Shown: positions 14,981 to 24,902, counted from the stretch's first letter. The stretch: 64,000 bases of DNA from Flavobacterium sp. I3-2 (GCF_013389595.1 NZ_CP058306.1:1984001-2048000); one strand, 5' to 3'. The notes: a model not told the origin generated them from the sequence alone. Translations and numbers: made by a program.

Positions 14981-15022
14981 AAAAAAAAAAAAAAACGCCC
15001 CAAAAAAATTAATTCTTTGGGG
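14981..15022 (-). terminator. Terminator of the AraC-type regulator gene
   Basis: On the reverse strand CCCCAAA pairs with TTTGGGG around an AT-rich loop and is followed by a long T run (A run 14981-14995). It lies 24 bp past the regulator's stop and insulates it from the pilin operon. Confidence 0.9.
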
Positions 15023-15045
15023 ATGTTCTATATAAAATTTGTCTA

Positions 15046-15921
15046 TTAAATACTTTTCAATTCATTTGAAGTCAAGCTTTCTCTGTATTTTGAAGGTGAA
15101 ATGCTTGTCGCTGTTATAAAAAAGCGAATAAAGTTACTCACATCTTCAAAATTTAATTCATATGAAATCTCTTTGATGCTCATATTAGTATGTTTGAGAA
15201 GTGTTTTTGCTTCGTTAATACAAGCGATAGCTATGAATTTTTTAGGTGTAATCCCATAAACAGATTTACACATTTCTTTCATTTTATTTGTGTCAAGATC
15301 AAGTGAATTTGCATAAAAAGCAACTGATCTTTCACGTTTGATATTATTTTTAATTAACTCATTGAATTTGTTAATTAGCTTAATTTGATAGGGTAAGAAT
15401 TTTTTTGAGTTAAAGGATTGAAAATGCTGTAAATCCATAGAAAGAGTAAAAAGTAAAATTCTTTCAATGGTATTTTTTGCCAATAAATTATTGATTTCAG
15501 AAAAAGGTTCAGTTAAAAATTTGTTTAACATACCAGCATAATTCTCAACAAATTTAATGTATTGAGGTTCTAGTTTTAAAAAATTTATTGATTCTGTATT
15601 ATTAAAATAAGAACATCTGCTCAAAAAAATACGATCAGATTCATTAATGCAATAAAAATCTTCCGTAAATTGAATGTAATGAAGCTCATAACTTTCAGAA
15701 GCTGTAAGTCGAAACATTTCATTTTTTCCTAAGAAAATACAATCGTTGGGTTCTAAAACTTTACTTAAATGCGAAAGTGAAATTTTAACTGTGCCTTTTT
15801 TTACCCATAAAATTTGATAAACATCATTATACTGAGTAATGTGTTGGTCATTTTCTGTGAGGTAAGTTGCTTTTGAAGAAATATAGCCCCTAGGATTTGA
15901 TAAACTTAGTAATTCATTCAT
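15046..15921 (-). CDS. AraC-family transcriptional regulator
   Basis: 291 residues. The N-terminal half looks like a cupin-type sensing domain (YQILWVKKGTVKISLSHLSK, LEPNDCIFLGKNEMFRL). The C-terminal 100 residues are a double helix-turn-helix: RSVAFYANSLDLDTNKMKEM, then YGITPKKFIAIACINEAKTL, and MSIKEISYELNFEDVSNFIR before SPSKYRESL. AraC proteins usually activate nearby genes by binding direct repeats beside the -35 region. Placed just upstream of the fibre cluster and on the same strand, with its own terminator, it is the best candidate to act at the three repeated blocks at 14557-14792. That link is inferred. Confidence 0.9.
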   Translation of the reverse strand: MNELLSLSNPRGYISSKATYLTENDQHITQYNDVYQILWVKKGTVKISLSHLSKVLEPNDCIFLGKNEMFRLTASESYELHYIQFTEDFYCINESDRIFLSRCSYFNNTESINFLKLEPQYIKFVENYAGMLNKFLTEPFSEINNLLAKNTIERILLFTLSMDLQHFQSFNSKKFLPYQIKLINKFNELIKNNIKRERSVAFYANSLDLDTNKMKEMCKSVYGITPKKFIAIACINEAKTLLKHTNMSIKEISYELNFEDVSNFIRFFITATSISPSKYRESLTSNELKSI

Positions 15922-16236
15922 TATTAATTATTTTCAGCAAATATCACAAAAAAAGTAAAGTTTACCATATTTGAATTAAGTTTTAAGAAAATTAGATAAT
16001 AATATATAATTTTTTAATCTTTATTCTGTTTGTAGTGTGTTTGTTATGTTAATATTTGATTTTTTTAAGCAATAAGCAAGTTTAATGCATTTACGGTTTT
16101 ATTTAAAATTTGTAGTTTTTTATGTTTTACCTTTAAAAAACTATTTGTTTTTTGATCTAAATTGAATTATTCGTCAATTTTCGGAACATAATTTTGAAAA
16201 ATGCGTTAATTTTGTCAATCTATTTTTACAATTTTT
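15922..16236. other. AT-rich divergent intergenic region
   Basis: A 315-bp region between the reverse-strand regulator and the forward DUF1684 gene. A forward -7 box TAATTTTG is at 16207-16214, 22 bp before the DUF1684 start, but its -33 partner is unclear. No repeat or RNA gene seen. Confidence 0.6.
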
Positions 16237-16836
16237 ATGAAGCAATTTTTTTATTTATTATTTTGCTTACCAATGTTTACCATTGCACAAAATAATTTAG
16301 AATCGACTCAAAAATATCAATCTGAATTAATTTCATTTTATAACAATCCAGAAACAACGCCTTTAGATTTAGAAGAACAAAAGAATTTTAAAGGAATTTC
16401 TTTTTTTGATATTGATGAAAAATTTATTGTTGAAGCAGAGCTTGAATTACTAAAAAAACAAAAGCCGTTTTTAATGCCTTCAACTGGTAAAATCAAACAA
16501 GAATATAAAAAATATGGTATTTTACATTTTGAAATCGATGGTAAAAAGCTTCAATTAGTTGTTTATCAGAATATCGCATTGAGTAAACGTAAAGGTTATG
16601 AAAAGCATTTGTTTTTACCATTTTACGATTTAACAAGTGGCGAATCAACTTATGGTGGAGGACGTTATTTAGATGTCGAAATTCCAGAATCAAACCAAAT
16701 GATTATCGATTTTAACCAAGCTTATAATCCGTATTGTGCATATTCAGCTCGTTATTCTTGTCCAATTACTCCAGAAGAAAATTTTTTAGATATCGAAATA
16801 AAAGCTGGAGTTACTTATCCAAAAGATGAAATATAA
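16237..16836 (+). CDS. DUF1684 domain-containing exported protein
   Basis: 199 residues with signal peptide MKQFFYLLFCLPMFTIAQ. It has the conserved DUF1684 core: FKGISFFDIDEKFIVEAELE, the FLMPSTGK motif, LFLPFYDLTSGESTYGGGRY and the C-terminal NPYCAYSARYSCPITPEENF. The family is widespread in Bacteroidota; its biochemical role is not known to me. Its end overlaps the TatD-like gene by 11 bp, so they are translated from one message. Confidence 0.9.
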   Translation: MKQFFYLLFCLPMFTIAQNNLESTQKYQSELISFYNNPETTPLDLEEQKNFKGISFFDIDEKFIVEAELELLKKQKPFLMPSTGKIKQEYKKYGILHFEIDGKKLQLVVYQNIALSKRKGYEKHLFLPFYDLTSGESTYGGGRYLDVEIPESNQMIIDFNQAYNPYCAYSARYSCPITPEENFLDIEIKAGVTYPKDEI

Positions 16837-17464
16837 CATTCATACACATCAATTTTCAAATCGAAAAGATGTAATAGAATTGGTTAATCAATTTCCAACC
16901 GATTTAGATTTATCATTGCCGAATTTCACAGTCGGAATCCATCCTTGGTATATTGATTTCGACAATTTAGACCGAGATTTAGAGACAATTAATCAAGCAT
17001 TACAACATCCAAACTGTAAAGCTTTAGGCGAATGTGGTTTAGATAAACGAATTGAAACATCTTTAGAAAACCAAATTTCGGTATTTAAAGCGCAATTATT
17101 ACTTGCCGAGAAACATAAAAAAGCTGTAATTTTGCACTGCGTTTCAGCTTATCAAGAAGTGATTGAAATCAAAAAGGAGATGAAAATTTCGGTTCCGTTG
17201 ATTATTCACGGATTTTCTAAGAATAGTCAAGTAGCTCAAAGTTTGTATAAAAACGGATTTTATCTTTCGTTCGGAAAATATTTGCTTCGTAATCCAGAAC
17301 TTTCAAATGTTTTTAAAGAAGTTCCAACCAAATATCTTTTTCTTGAAACCGATATGATCGAAGAAACGATTGATCAAGTTTATGCAAAAGCAACATCGAT
17401 TTTAAATCATGATGTAGAACAAATAATAGAACAAAATTACATAAGAGTTTTTAACCGCGATTAA
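16826..17464 (+). CDS. TatD-family metal-dependent hydrolase
   Basis: 212 residues, slightly short for TatD (about 255). Metal-ligand motifs are visible: the N-terminal NIHTHQF, the GIHPWY segment, ALGECGLDKR, VILHCVSAYQEV, LIIHGFSKN and the late FLETD. TatD proteins are TIM-barrel hydrolases linked to 3'-5' DNA/RNA exonuclease activity. This belongs to the short Bacteroidota subgroup found beside tcdA. Cytoplasmic; no signal peptide. Confidence 0.9.
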   Translation: MKYNIHTHQFSNRKDVIELVNQFPTDLDLSLPNFTVGIHPWYIDFDNLDRDLETINQALQHPNCKALGECGLDKRIETSLENQISVFKAQLLLAEKHKKAVILHCVSAYQEVIEIKKEMKISVPLIIHGFSKNSQVAQSLYKNGFYLSFGKYLLRNPELSNVFKEVPTKYLFLETDMIEETIDQVYAKATSILNHDVEQIIEQNYIRVFNRD

Positions 17465-17511
17465 TGTCCGATTTTTAGATCGGGAAGCATCAATCAATAA
17501 ATCAAATTAAA

Positions 17512-18234
17512 ATGGCTGTTTGGCAAGAAAGAGCAGAATTATTATTTAAAGCAGAAGGAATCGAAACCTTAAAAAATTCGAACGTATTAGTTGTTGGATT
17601 AGGTGGAGTAGGTTCATTCGCTGCCGAATTTTTGGCGCGCGCCGGAGTAGGAAATATGACCATTGTTGATGGTGATATTGTTGATATAACCAACATTAAT
17701 CGTCAATTACCAGCCTTGCATTCTACAGTTGGAATGCCAAAAATCAAAGTTGTAGGTGATCGTTTAATGGACATCAATCCAGAATTGAATTTAATTCGAA
17801 TCGAAGAATTTATTTCGCCTGAACGCGCACACGAAATTGTAACCAAAGAATTCGATTACGTTTTAGATTGCATCGATAGCGTTACCCCAAAATTGAATTT
17901 GATTATTGCAGCTAAACGTAAAGGTGTAAAAGTAATCAGTAACATGGGAGCTGGCGGCAAAATGTTAGCAAGTAAAGTTGTGGTTAAAGATATTGCTAAA
18001 ACCGATGTTTGTCCGTTGGCAAAAGTAATTCGTAAGCGTTTGCGTAAAGAAGGAATCAAATCAGGAGTTAAAGCTGTTTTTTCTACTGAAAAACCAGATG
18101 AGAGCAGTTTAAAAATGACCGATGGAACCAACTTTAAAAAATCGTTTTTCGGAACCAACAGTTGGATGCCCGCTTTATTTGGACTTCACGCTGCCGAAAC
18201 CGTGATTAAACATCTTGTCAAAAAGGAAAAGTAA
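17512..18234 (+). CDS. tcdA: tRNA threonylcarbamoyladenosine dehydratase TcdA
   Basis: 240 residues of the ThiF/MoeB/E1-like family. The nucleotide-binding loop VVGLGGVGSFAAEFLARAG (about 26-44), the INRQLPAL motif with the Arg that contacts ATP, DYVLDCIDSVTPK and AAKRKGVKVISNMGAGGKM match TcdA (YgdL), which cyclises t6A37 to ct6A in tRNAs that read ANN codons. It lacks the CxxC zinc pairs of ThiF/MoeB. A neat fit with the adjacent TatD-like gene, a common Bacteroidota pairing. Confidence 0.93.
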   Translation: MAVWQERAELLFKAEGIETLKNSNVLVVGLGGVGSFAAEFLARAGVGNMTIVDGDIVDITNINRQLPALHSTVGMPKIKVVGDRLMDINPELNLIRIEEFISPERAHEIVTKEFDYVLDCIDSVTPKLNLIIAAKRKGVKVISNMGAGGKMLASKVVVKDIAKTDVCPLAKVIRKRLRKEGIKSGVKAVFSTEKPDESSLKMTDGTNFKKSFFGTNSWMPALFGLHAAETVIKHLVKKEK

Positions 18235-18240
18235 TATACT

Positions 18241-18272
18241 AACGCTTCAATTTATTTTGAAGCGTTTTTTTA
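18241..18272 (+). terminator. Terminator after tcdA (start of composite repeat copy 1)
   Basis: Perfect stem AACGCTTCAA / TTGAAGCGTT with loop TTTATT and a T tail. Related hairpins at 24871 and 34481 begin the other copies of the same composite intergenic repeat. Confidence 0.9.
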
Positions 18273-18383
18273 TGGCGTTCCGCTCACAAAAACTCCTTAC
18301 GTCGTTTTTGCAGCATCGCGTCTTACGCTAAATCTTTTGCTCCACTTCGTTACACAAAAGGATACCGCTTCAACCGCTAACGC
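18272..18383. repeat. Intergenic repeat element A, copy 1
   Basis: About 112 bp starting ATGGCGTTCCGCTCAC and ending CCGCTAACGC. It is strongly similar to 24902-25012 and 34513-34623. Richer in GC than the flanks, with no convincing open frame. Each copy follows a terminator hairpin directly. Confidence 0.9.
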
Positions 18384-18452
18384 TTTTAAAGTCTAAAGTT
18401 GGAAAGTCTAAAGAGAGAAAGTTTAAGGTTCAAAGTTCAAAGTTTTTAACCA

Positions 18453-18524
18453 ACTCCGACAGAGTTCAAAACTCTGTCGGAGTTTATTTAGTTAACCTGC
18501 AAGGTTTTCAAAACCTTGTAGGTT
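18453..18524. repeat. Two hairpin repeats (elements B and C), copy 1
   Basis: Element B is a perfect 14-bp inverted repeat, ACTCCGACAGAGTT / AACTCTGTCGGAGT (18453-18483). Element C is the hairpin AACCTGCAAGGTTTT / AAAACCTTGTAGGTT (18494-18524). Both recur in the same order at 25060-25137 and 34669-34742. Confidence 0.9.
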
Positions 18525-18587
18525 TGGATTCTTTAAAATGAATGTTTGAAATTCAAAATCTGAATTGAATTTAAAACTACTAATCTC

Positions 18588-18688
18588 GCAAAAGGGATGG
18601 AAGCTTTGTTTGAGCTCTTTTACAAATTTTTAATTTGGGAAAAGCGAGTGCGTTCAGCCCGACCTGAAACGCAGTGGAAGGATTTGCC
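18588..18688. repeat. Intergenic repeat element D, copy 1
   Basis: A 101-bp element from GCAAAAGGGATGGAAGC to AAGGATTTGCC that includes CAGCCCGACCTGAAACGCAG. It also occurs at 27681-27780 and 34994-35091. Similar GGGATGGAAGC...AGCCCGACC elements are, as I recall, dispersed between genes in many Flavobacterium genomes. Function unknown. Confidence 0.88.
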
Positions 18689-18743
18689 ATAAATATTTTT
18701 TAACAAGTTTTTTTTAGCTATTTTTAGAAAATATATCCAAAAT

Positions 18744-21700
18744 ATGAAAAACGTACTATTACTTTTTTTGCTTCAAATTTCGTTTTCTGTTTTTTCACAG
18801 AATTACGAAAAACAATGGAATAAAATTTATGAAACTGAAGCGAAAGGAAATATAAAAGAAGCTTATGAAGCGGTTCTTAAAATTGAGAAAAAAGCTCAAA
18901 GAAATAAGAATGAACAAGAATTTATAAAGGTTTTTCTATTCAAATCGAAATACGAAAACATACTTTTTGATAAGCGACATTCGGATTTTTTTGTCGATAT
19001 AAATACGCAAATTGCAAATGCAAACGGAAATTCCGTTTATTTCTATAATTATATAAAAGCGGCATACTTAGCGGCATATTTTAATAAATATCAATCGGAT
19101 ATTCAACGCAGAGGAGATTCTAAAAACATATCAAATCAATCGAATTTTACAGAGTGGCATCAACGTGATTTTATCAACGCATTAACTAGTTTATACAACG
19201 AAACTTTTTCAGATTCAGAAAAATTACAAGCGATTCCGTTGAGTGATTATAAAGAAGTTGTCGAAGGTTTTGGGAATGTGAATCAAGAGCATTTATACGA
19301 ATTTTTACTTGAAAAATGGATGTTGTTGCCAATTGCACAATTGTATGTAAATGCCGAGCCTTCTAGCTACGAATTTTATGCCGATTATAAAGATTCTTTT
19401 TTAACTCGTGACTTATCAGATAATTTTGACGTGCGTTTGACTGCTTATCAAATGCTTGAGAATTTTTATAAACAAGAACAAAAAATTTATGATTATGAAC
19501 GTGTAAAATTTATGCGTTTTCAACAAAATTTTTTATTGAATGATTTACAACTTTTAGATGTTTTAATTGCGACAACGTCTACAAACGAATTCAAAAATAA
19601 ATATCGTTTAGAGAAATTGTCTTATTTAGTTGGTGAAGCAAATGCAAAAGAAAAGAAGTCTTATTTGAAAGAGGCTATCCAGTTGATTGACACGCTGAAA
19701 ACTCAGGAAATTTCGATTACTGATTTGAATCAAATTTTGAATTTAGAGAAGTCAATAAAACAGCAAAGATTAATCGTTTATAACGAACCCATTTTATACA
19801 ACAACCAACATAATAAAATATTGGTCGATTTTAAAAATATCGACACACTTTATAATTTCGTTTATAAAGTTGATGATTTAGAAATGTTTAATCAATTAAA
19901 ATCAGATTCGTTGTATTTTGATTATCTAAAAACGCATAAACCGTTTCAAAATATTGAATCTGTAATGCCAAATCAAGGTGATTTTAATAGTTATACAACC
20001 GAAGTTTTATTACCCGATTTTGAAGAAGGTTATTATTTTTTAGTTTCGAGTTATGAGAAAACAGTTACAGAAAATACGCCTTCAGTTCGTTTTAATCCGT
20101 TTGTGGTTACAGATGTTTTTATTGTTTATAAGCAGTTTGATAAAAATCTAGAAATTCAACTTTTAAATAGAAAAACCGGAAAACCTTTATCAGAAACGAA
20201 AGTTTTTGTTTTTGATAAATTTTATACTTCCGATGAAAATGGTTTTGTGAAAATTAAAATAAATAAAGACACGTTTGATAGAAAAGCAAATTACGATGTA
20301 TTGGTTTATAGCAATGATTTCATTTATCAAGAAACTTTTAGTGGTAGTCAGTTTTATTTTTCAAATTATAGCAATGATGAAGATGAAGAAAGACAAATTA
20401 CTTCTTTTATTTACACCGACCGTGGACTTTATCGCCCAGGACAGGAAGTATATTTTAAAGCTATTTTAGTTCAAACTATTGATGGCTTTAAACGAAAAGC
20501 TGCTGAAAATATAAAAGTTAATGTTCAGTTTGAAGGGAGAGATTATTCTGATAATAATATACTTACGACTAATGAATTTGGTAGTGTTTCAGGCAAATTT
20601 GTAATTCCTAAAAACGTTGATGATGGAGAATTTGAAATTTCAGTTTCTAAACCAGATGATTTAACTAAATCAGAAGAAAAAATTTGGGAAACAATTGACC
20701 TTGAAGATAATTATGTTTATTTAGAAGTGGCTGAATATAAGCGAAATACTTATGAAGTGAATTTCAATCCGTATCAAGAAAATATTGAAATTGGTGAAAC
20801 TATCATGCTTTCAGGTTCTGTAAAAAGTTTTTCGAATGCTTCCATTGCAAATGCAAAAGTCACAATTACTCCTTCGCATTGGTTGTATAATAATTATTCT
20901 CAATCTAAAATAATAAACTATCCAATAATAGAAACGTTTACAGATTCAAACGGTAATTTTGAATTTCCGTTTACCTTCGCTAAAGATTCGTTGACTCAAA
21001 AAGATTTAAATACTCAAATTGAATATTATTTTACAGCTGAAGTTGTTGATAATTCAGGAGAAGTTCGTGAAGCTCACATGCAAATTAGTTACAATACAAA
21101 ACCATTTTTAATAACCTATCAACCTGATAGTAATACTTTTTATAAGAATGAAGAAAAGTATGAAGTTGAAATAAAAACTAGTACAATAAACGGAAAATTT
21201 GTTCCAACTAAAGGAAAAGTCAAAGTTTATAAACGTCAAGGAATTAGAAAATTTGAGTTAGAAAACTTATGGATGAAACCAACAATTCAGATAATTGATT
21301 CACTAACTTTAACTGATAAATTTCCATATCAAAGTTATGCTTATGATTTTTATCGTCATGAATCAAAACTTGTTTTTGAGCAAGAATATGAAACTAAAGA
21401 AAATGAGAAATTTGTTTTAGATGAAAAATTATTTGATTTAGGAGAATATTACTTAGAATTTATTCCAAACGATTCGCTATTTACTCCTGCAAAACATAAA
21501 TTTAATTTCAGTGTTTTCGATTATACTTATCATCGTTCTGTTTCTATAGAAATTGATGAAGAAAAATCGTTACGTTCAAAGAAATTGCAGCTTAAAATCT
21601 TTAGTAAAGTTCCTGAAGTTTATGTAAATCTAGATTTAAATTATTTAGGAAATCAAAACAAAAGTTTTTTGATTCATTTAAAACAAGGTGAAAATTTTGT

Positions 21701-22160
21701 TGAATTACCAATCGATATCGAAAATAGAGATATTAGATTTAAAAGCAACTTGTATTTTGTTTATGAAAACAGATTGTTTAAGGAATTCGTAGAAATTTCA
21801 TTTCCATATAGAAAGGATTATTCAACGATAAAAACTGAAATACTTCATTTAAATGATAAGTTAAATCCCGGTGATGATTACAATTGGAAATTGAAAGTTT
21901 TTAATCAAAACAAACCAAAAGATAAATTGGAAGTTTTGGCAACGATGTACGATTTTTCGTTAGATGCGATTCATAACGAACGTTGGGATAATTTTTATTT
22001 TTATGATTATGGCTCTAGTAATTTGGCATCTGTTTTAAACCAGACAACTAATTTTGTCGATACAGAAATTTATTACAATAGCAAATCTCAATTCTCTTTT
22101 AAGAAATCAAATCTAACTTCAATATTGAATTTCAATTGGTTTGGATTCCGTTTTTTTTGA
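18744..22160 (+). CDS. Alpha-2-macroglobulin-family protein 1, N-terminal part (frameshifted)
   Basis: 1138 residues with signal peptide (LLLFLLQISFSVFSQ). It is paralogous to the gene at 27852: both open with NYEKQWNKIYE / DYKKQWNEVYE, have a helical region of about 350 residues, then macroglobulin domains. The MG2 hallmark YTDRGLYRPGQ is at 557-567. A2M-like proteins are periplasmic traps for proteases. The frame stops at 22158-22160 directly after a run of eight T (22151-22158); with seven T it would read on as FRFFDKNITKEF into the next frame and give a protein of about 2040 residues. So the gene is broken, phase-variable, slippage-read, or the sequence has an error. Confidence 0.9.
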   Translation: MKNVLLLFLLQISFSVFSQNYEKQWNKIYETEAKGNIKEAYEAVLKIEKKAQRNKNEQEFIKVFLFKSKYENILFDKRHSDFFVDINTQIANANGNSVYFYNYIKAAYLAAYFNKYQSDIQRRGDSKNISNQSNFTEWHQRDFINALTSLYNETFSDSEKLQAIPLSDYKEVVEGFGNVNQEHLYEFLLEKWMLLPIAQLYVNAEPSSYEFYADYKDSFLTRDLSDNFDVRLTAYQMLENFYKQEQKIYDYERVKFMRFQQNFLLNDLQLLDVLIATTSTNEFKNKYRLEKLSYLVGEANAKEKKSYLKEAIQLIDTLKTQEISITDLNQILNLEKSIKQQRLIVYNEPILYNNQHNKILVDFKNIDTLYNFVYKVDDLEMFNQLKSDSLYFDYLKTHKPFQNIESVMPNQGDFNSYTTEVLLPDFEEGYYFLVSSYEKTVTENTPSVRFNPFVVTDVFIVYKQFDKNLEIQLLNRKTGKPLSETKVFVFDKFYTSDENGFVKIKINKDTFDRKANYDVLVYSNDFIYQETFSGSQFYFSNYSNDEDEERQITSFIYTDRGLYRPGQEVYFKAILVQTIDGFKRKAAENIKVNVQFEGRDYSDNNILTTNEFGSVSGKFVIPKNVDDGEFEISVSKPDDLTKSEEKIWETIDLEDNYVYLEVAEYKRNTYEVNFNPYQENIEIGETIMLSGSVKSFSNASIANAKVTITPSHWLYNNYSQSKIINYPIIETFTDSNGNFEFPFTFAKDSLTQKDLNTQIEYYFTAEVVDNSGEVREAHMQISYNTKPFLITYQPDSNTFYKNEEKYEVEIKTSTINGKFVPTKGKVKVYKRQGIRKFELENLWMKPTIQIIDSLTLTDKFPYQSYAYDFYRHESKLVFEQEYETKENEKFVLDEKLFDLGEYYLEFIPNDSLFTPAKHKFNFSVFDYTYHRSVSIEIDEEKSLRSKKLQLKIFSKVPEVYVNLDLNYLGNQNKSFLIHLKQGENFVELPIDIENRDIRFKSNLYFVYENRLFKEFVEISFPYRKDYSTIKTEILHLNDKLNPGDDYNWKLKVFNQNKPKDKLEVLATMYDFSLDAIHNERWDNFYFYDYGSSNLASVLNQTTNFVDTEIYYNSKSQFSFKKSNLTSILNFNWFGFRFF

Positions 22161-24861
22161 TAAAAATATTACCAAAGAATTTTTATCAGAAACGAAATTA
22201 AATACTGTTCAAGGAGAAATTTCGGGTAGAGTATTTGCTAGAAATTATGGAGATAACATTCCTGGAGCAACTGTTTTAATTCAAGGTACAACCAACGGAG
22301 TTGATACCGATGAAGATGGCTATTTCAGATTAAAAGCCAAACTAGGCGATGTTATATCTGTTCAATATTTAGGTTTTAAAACGCTAAGATTTATTGTTGA
22401 AGGTAGTTATTTCGAAATTCCTTTAGAAGAAGAAGAAATGCTTGAATTAGAATCAATTGTTGTAGATTCTTATCGTACGATGCCAAATAATGCCGATGCC
22501 GAAGTAATTCAAAAAAACAAAACAATGAGCAATGTTTTAGATGGTCATGCGAATATAAAAGCACGTAAAAATTTAAGTGAAACCGCTTTCTTTTATCCAA
22601 ATTTATATCCAAATGAAAAAGGCGAAGTTGAAATTAAATTCAAAGCACCAGAAGCTTTAACCAAATGGAAATTAAAAACTTTAGCAAACGATAAAAACGG
22701 TAATTCAAACTATTTTGCACATTTAGCTTATACGCAACGCAACGTAATGATTCAGCCAAACATGCCACGTTTTGTTCGCGAAACCGATGAAATTGAATTA
22801 AAAGCACGCGTAAGTAATACCACAAACGATAAGCTAAAAGCAACGGCTTTATTACGTTTGTTTAATACCGTTACGGGCGAAGAAATAACTGATGAAATTA
22901 TTAAAACAAAAATATTAATTCCGGTAGATATTCAAGCGAATAGTTCCAATTCGGTGAGTTGGAAAGTTCAGATTCCTAAAAATATTGAAGGTTTACAATA
23001 TCGAATTTCGGTTCAAGCTGGTAATTTTACAGATGCCGAAGAAAGCGTTATTCCGGTTTTAAGTAATCGTCAATTGGTAACCGAAACTATTCCGGTTTGG
23101 CAATTAGCTAATGAAACGAAAAAATATGAATTAACTAATTTAGTCGAGAATCAATCAACAAGTTTAGAAAATCATCAATTACGAATTGATATTTCAAACA
23201 ACGCTACTTGGTTAATGATGCAATCTTTGCCGTATTTGTATGAATATCCGTATAATTGTTCGGAGCAACTTTTTGCAAAATATTTTGCTTATGCGATTGC
23301 TGCGTATATTTTAGAAACGAATGAACCGATTCAGAAATTAGTCGCTGCTTGGCGTGAAAATCCAAAATCGAAATTCGAAGAAAACGATGAGTTAAATCAA
23401 ATTTTGGCTCAAGATTTACCTTGGTTAAAAGATTTAATTTCAGATGACGAGAAGAAAGCACAATTTGTTTCTTACTTTGGTGAACAAAATTTACTTAAAG
23501 AAGTAGATAAAATCGAAGATGTATTAATTGAACGACAAACGGTTTCAGGTGGAATTCCTTGGTTTGATGGAGGACGAGCAAGTAATTACATCACCAATCA
23601 TATTCTAATTACGGCAGCTAAACTTAAAAAATTAAACATTGAACCTACTTTCATTTCAACAGATAAAGAAACCAAATTCATAAATAAAGCCAATGTTTAT
23701 TTAGATGTAACTTTTAATGATTTGTTTACCAAAGAAAAAGAAGCAACTGTTTTTGAAGTGATTGATTATGCTTTAGTTAAAAGTTATTATGCCGATGTGT
23801 TTTCAATTCCAGAGAATAATAAAATAAGAATTGATAAACGTTTAGCCGAATTACGAAACGATTGGATTACGTTGCCTTTATACGAAAAAGCCAAATTAAT
23901 TTTAATTGCAAACAGAAAAGGGGATAAGCAATGGGCGAACGAAATAACAAATCAATTAGAACAAACTGCAGTTTTAGATGAAACTTACGGTATGTTTTGG
24001 CGCGGAAATATCAGTACATATTATTTTAATTACAACGAAGCCGAAGTTCAAGCTTTACTTGTTGAGGCTTTTAAAGAAATGAAAAAGCCACAAACAACAA
24101 TAAACAAATTAAATACTTGGTTAATCAGTAGAAAATCGCAAACATCTTGGGGAACAACTAAAGCAACCACAGAAGCACTTTATGCTATTTTATTAGGTGA
24201 AGACCAAAATGCAATTTCTAAAGAAAGCATAAAAATAAAAGTTGGAAATGATAAAATCAATACAGCTAAAAACAAAAATGAAATTTTAGAAGAAGCGGTT
24301 GGCATGTTTTCTTATCGTTGGTTAGGCGATAAAATAAAATCAGATATGGGAAAAATTGAAGTCGAAAACAAAACCTCAAAACCTGTTTTTGGTGGAATTT
24401 ATTGGCAATATTTCCAAGATTTAAATCAAATAAAACAATCGCAAGATGGTGTTTTAAATATCAATCGAAGTTATTTGTCTCAAAATAAAGACAGAATTTG
24501 GGAACCAATCAATTCAGAAACAAAGCTTGTTTTAGGTCAAAAAGTAAAAATTCGTTTAACCATTGAAGCCAAACGCGATTTGAGTTTTGTGCATTTAAAA
24601 GACAATCGAGCCGCAACTTTTGAACCCATAGATGTTTTGTCGGAATATCATTATAAAGACCGAATATTCTACTATCAAACTAATAAAGATGCTTCGACCA
24701 ATTTCTTTTTTGACTTCTTGCCAAAAGGGAATCATATTTTAGAATACGAGGTTCGCTTAAATAATATCGGAAATTTCACAAGTGGAATTTCAACCATTCA
24801 AAGCATGTATGCTCCGGCTCATTCTGCACATACTTCGGGTGATAAAGTTCAAGTCAAATAA
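22141..24861 (+). pseudogene. Alpha-2-macroglobulin-family protein 1, C-terminal part (thioester half)
   Basis: Continuation of the gene above in another frame. The nominal TTG start at 22141 lies inside the upstream coding sequence and is not a believable start; functional coding resumes after the T run at about 22159. It carries a carboxypeptidase-regulatory-like domain (GEISGRVFARNYGDNIPGAT to VQYLGFKTLRFIVEG), the A2M bait/alpha-2 region (MPRFVRETDEIELKARVSNT) and the thioester motif CSEQ (DNA 23257-23268), here in YPYNCSEQ. The end NNIGNFTSGISTIQSMYAP is shared with the intact paralogue. All domains look intact apart from the single-base shift. Confidence 0.88.
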
Positions 24862-24870
24862 AAGATAAGA

Positions 24871-24902
24871 AACGTTTCAATTTATTTTGAGGCGTTTTTT
24901 TA
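24871..24902 (+). terminator. Terminator after A2M gene 1 (composite repeat copy 2)
   Basis: Stem AACGTTTCAA / TTGAGGCGTT (two G-T pairs), loop TTTATT and a T tail, 10 bp after the A2M stop codon. Confidence 0.85.

Larger units (their letters stand above)
14409..15045. other. Long leader between AraC-type regulator and pilin-like genes
   Basis: A 637-bp stretch with no gene. From right to left it holds the regulator's terminator (14981-15022), an AT-rich part without clear signals (about 14793-14980), three promoter-like repeats about 100 bp apart (14528-14792), and a leader of about 85 bp before the first pilin gene. Confidence 0.85.

Noticed and set aside
18272..18383. Element A as a small protein gene
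   Set aside because: The copies differ by insertions and substitutions that do not respect a reading frame, while the hairpins around them are kept.
22141..24861. Separate gene for the C-terminal A2M half starting at TTG 22141
   Set aside because: The start lies inside the upstream frame, there is no signal peptide, and removing one T from the T8 run restores one continuous protein similar to the intact paralogue.
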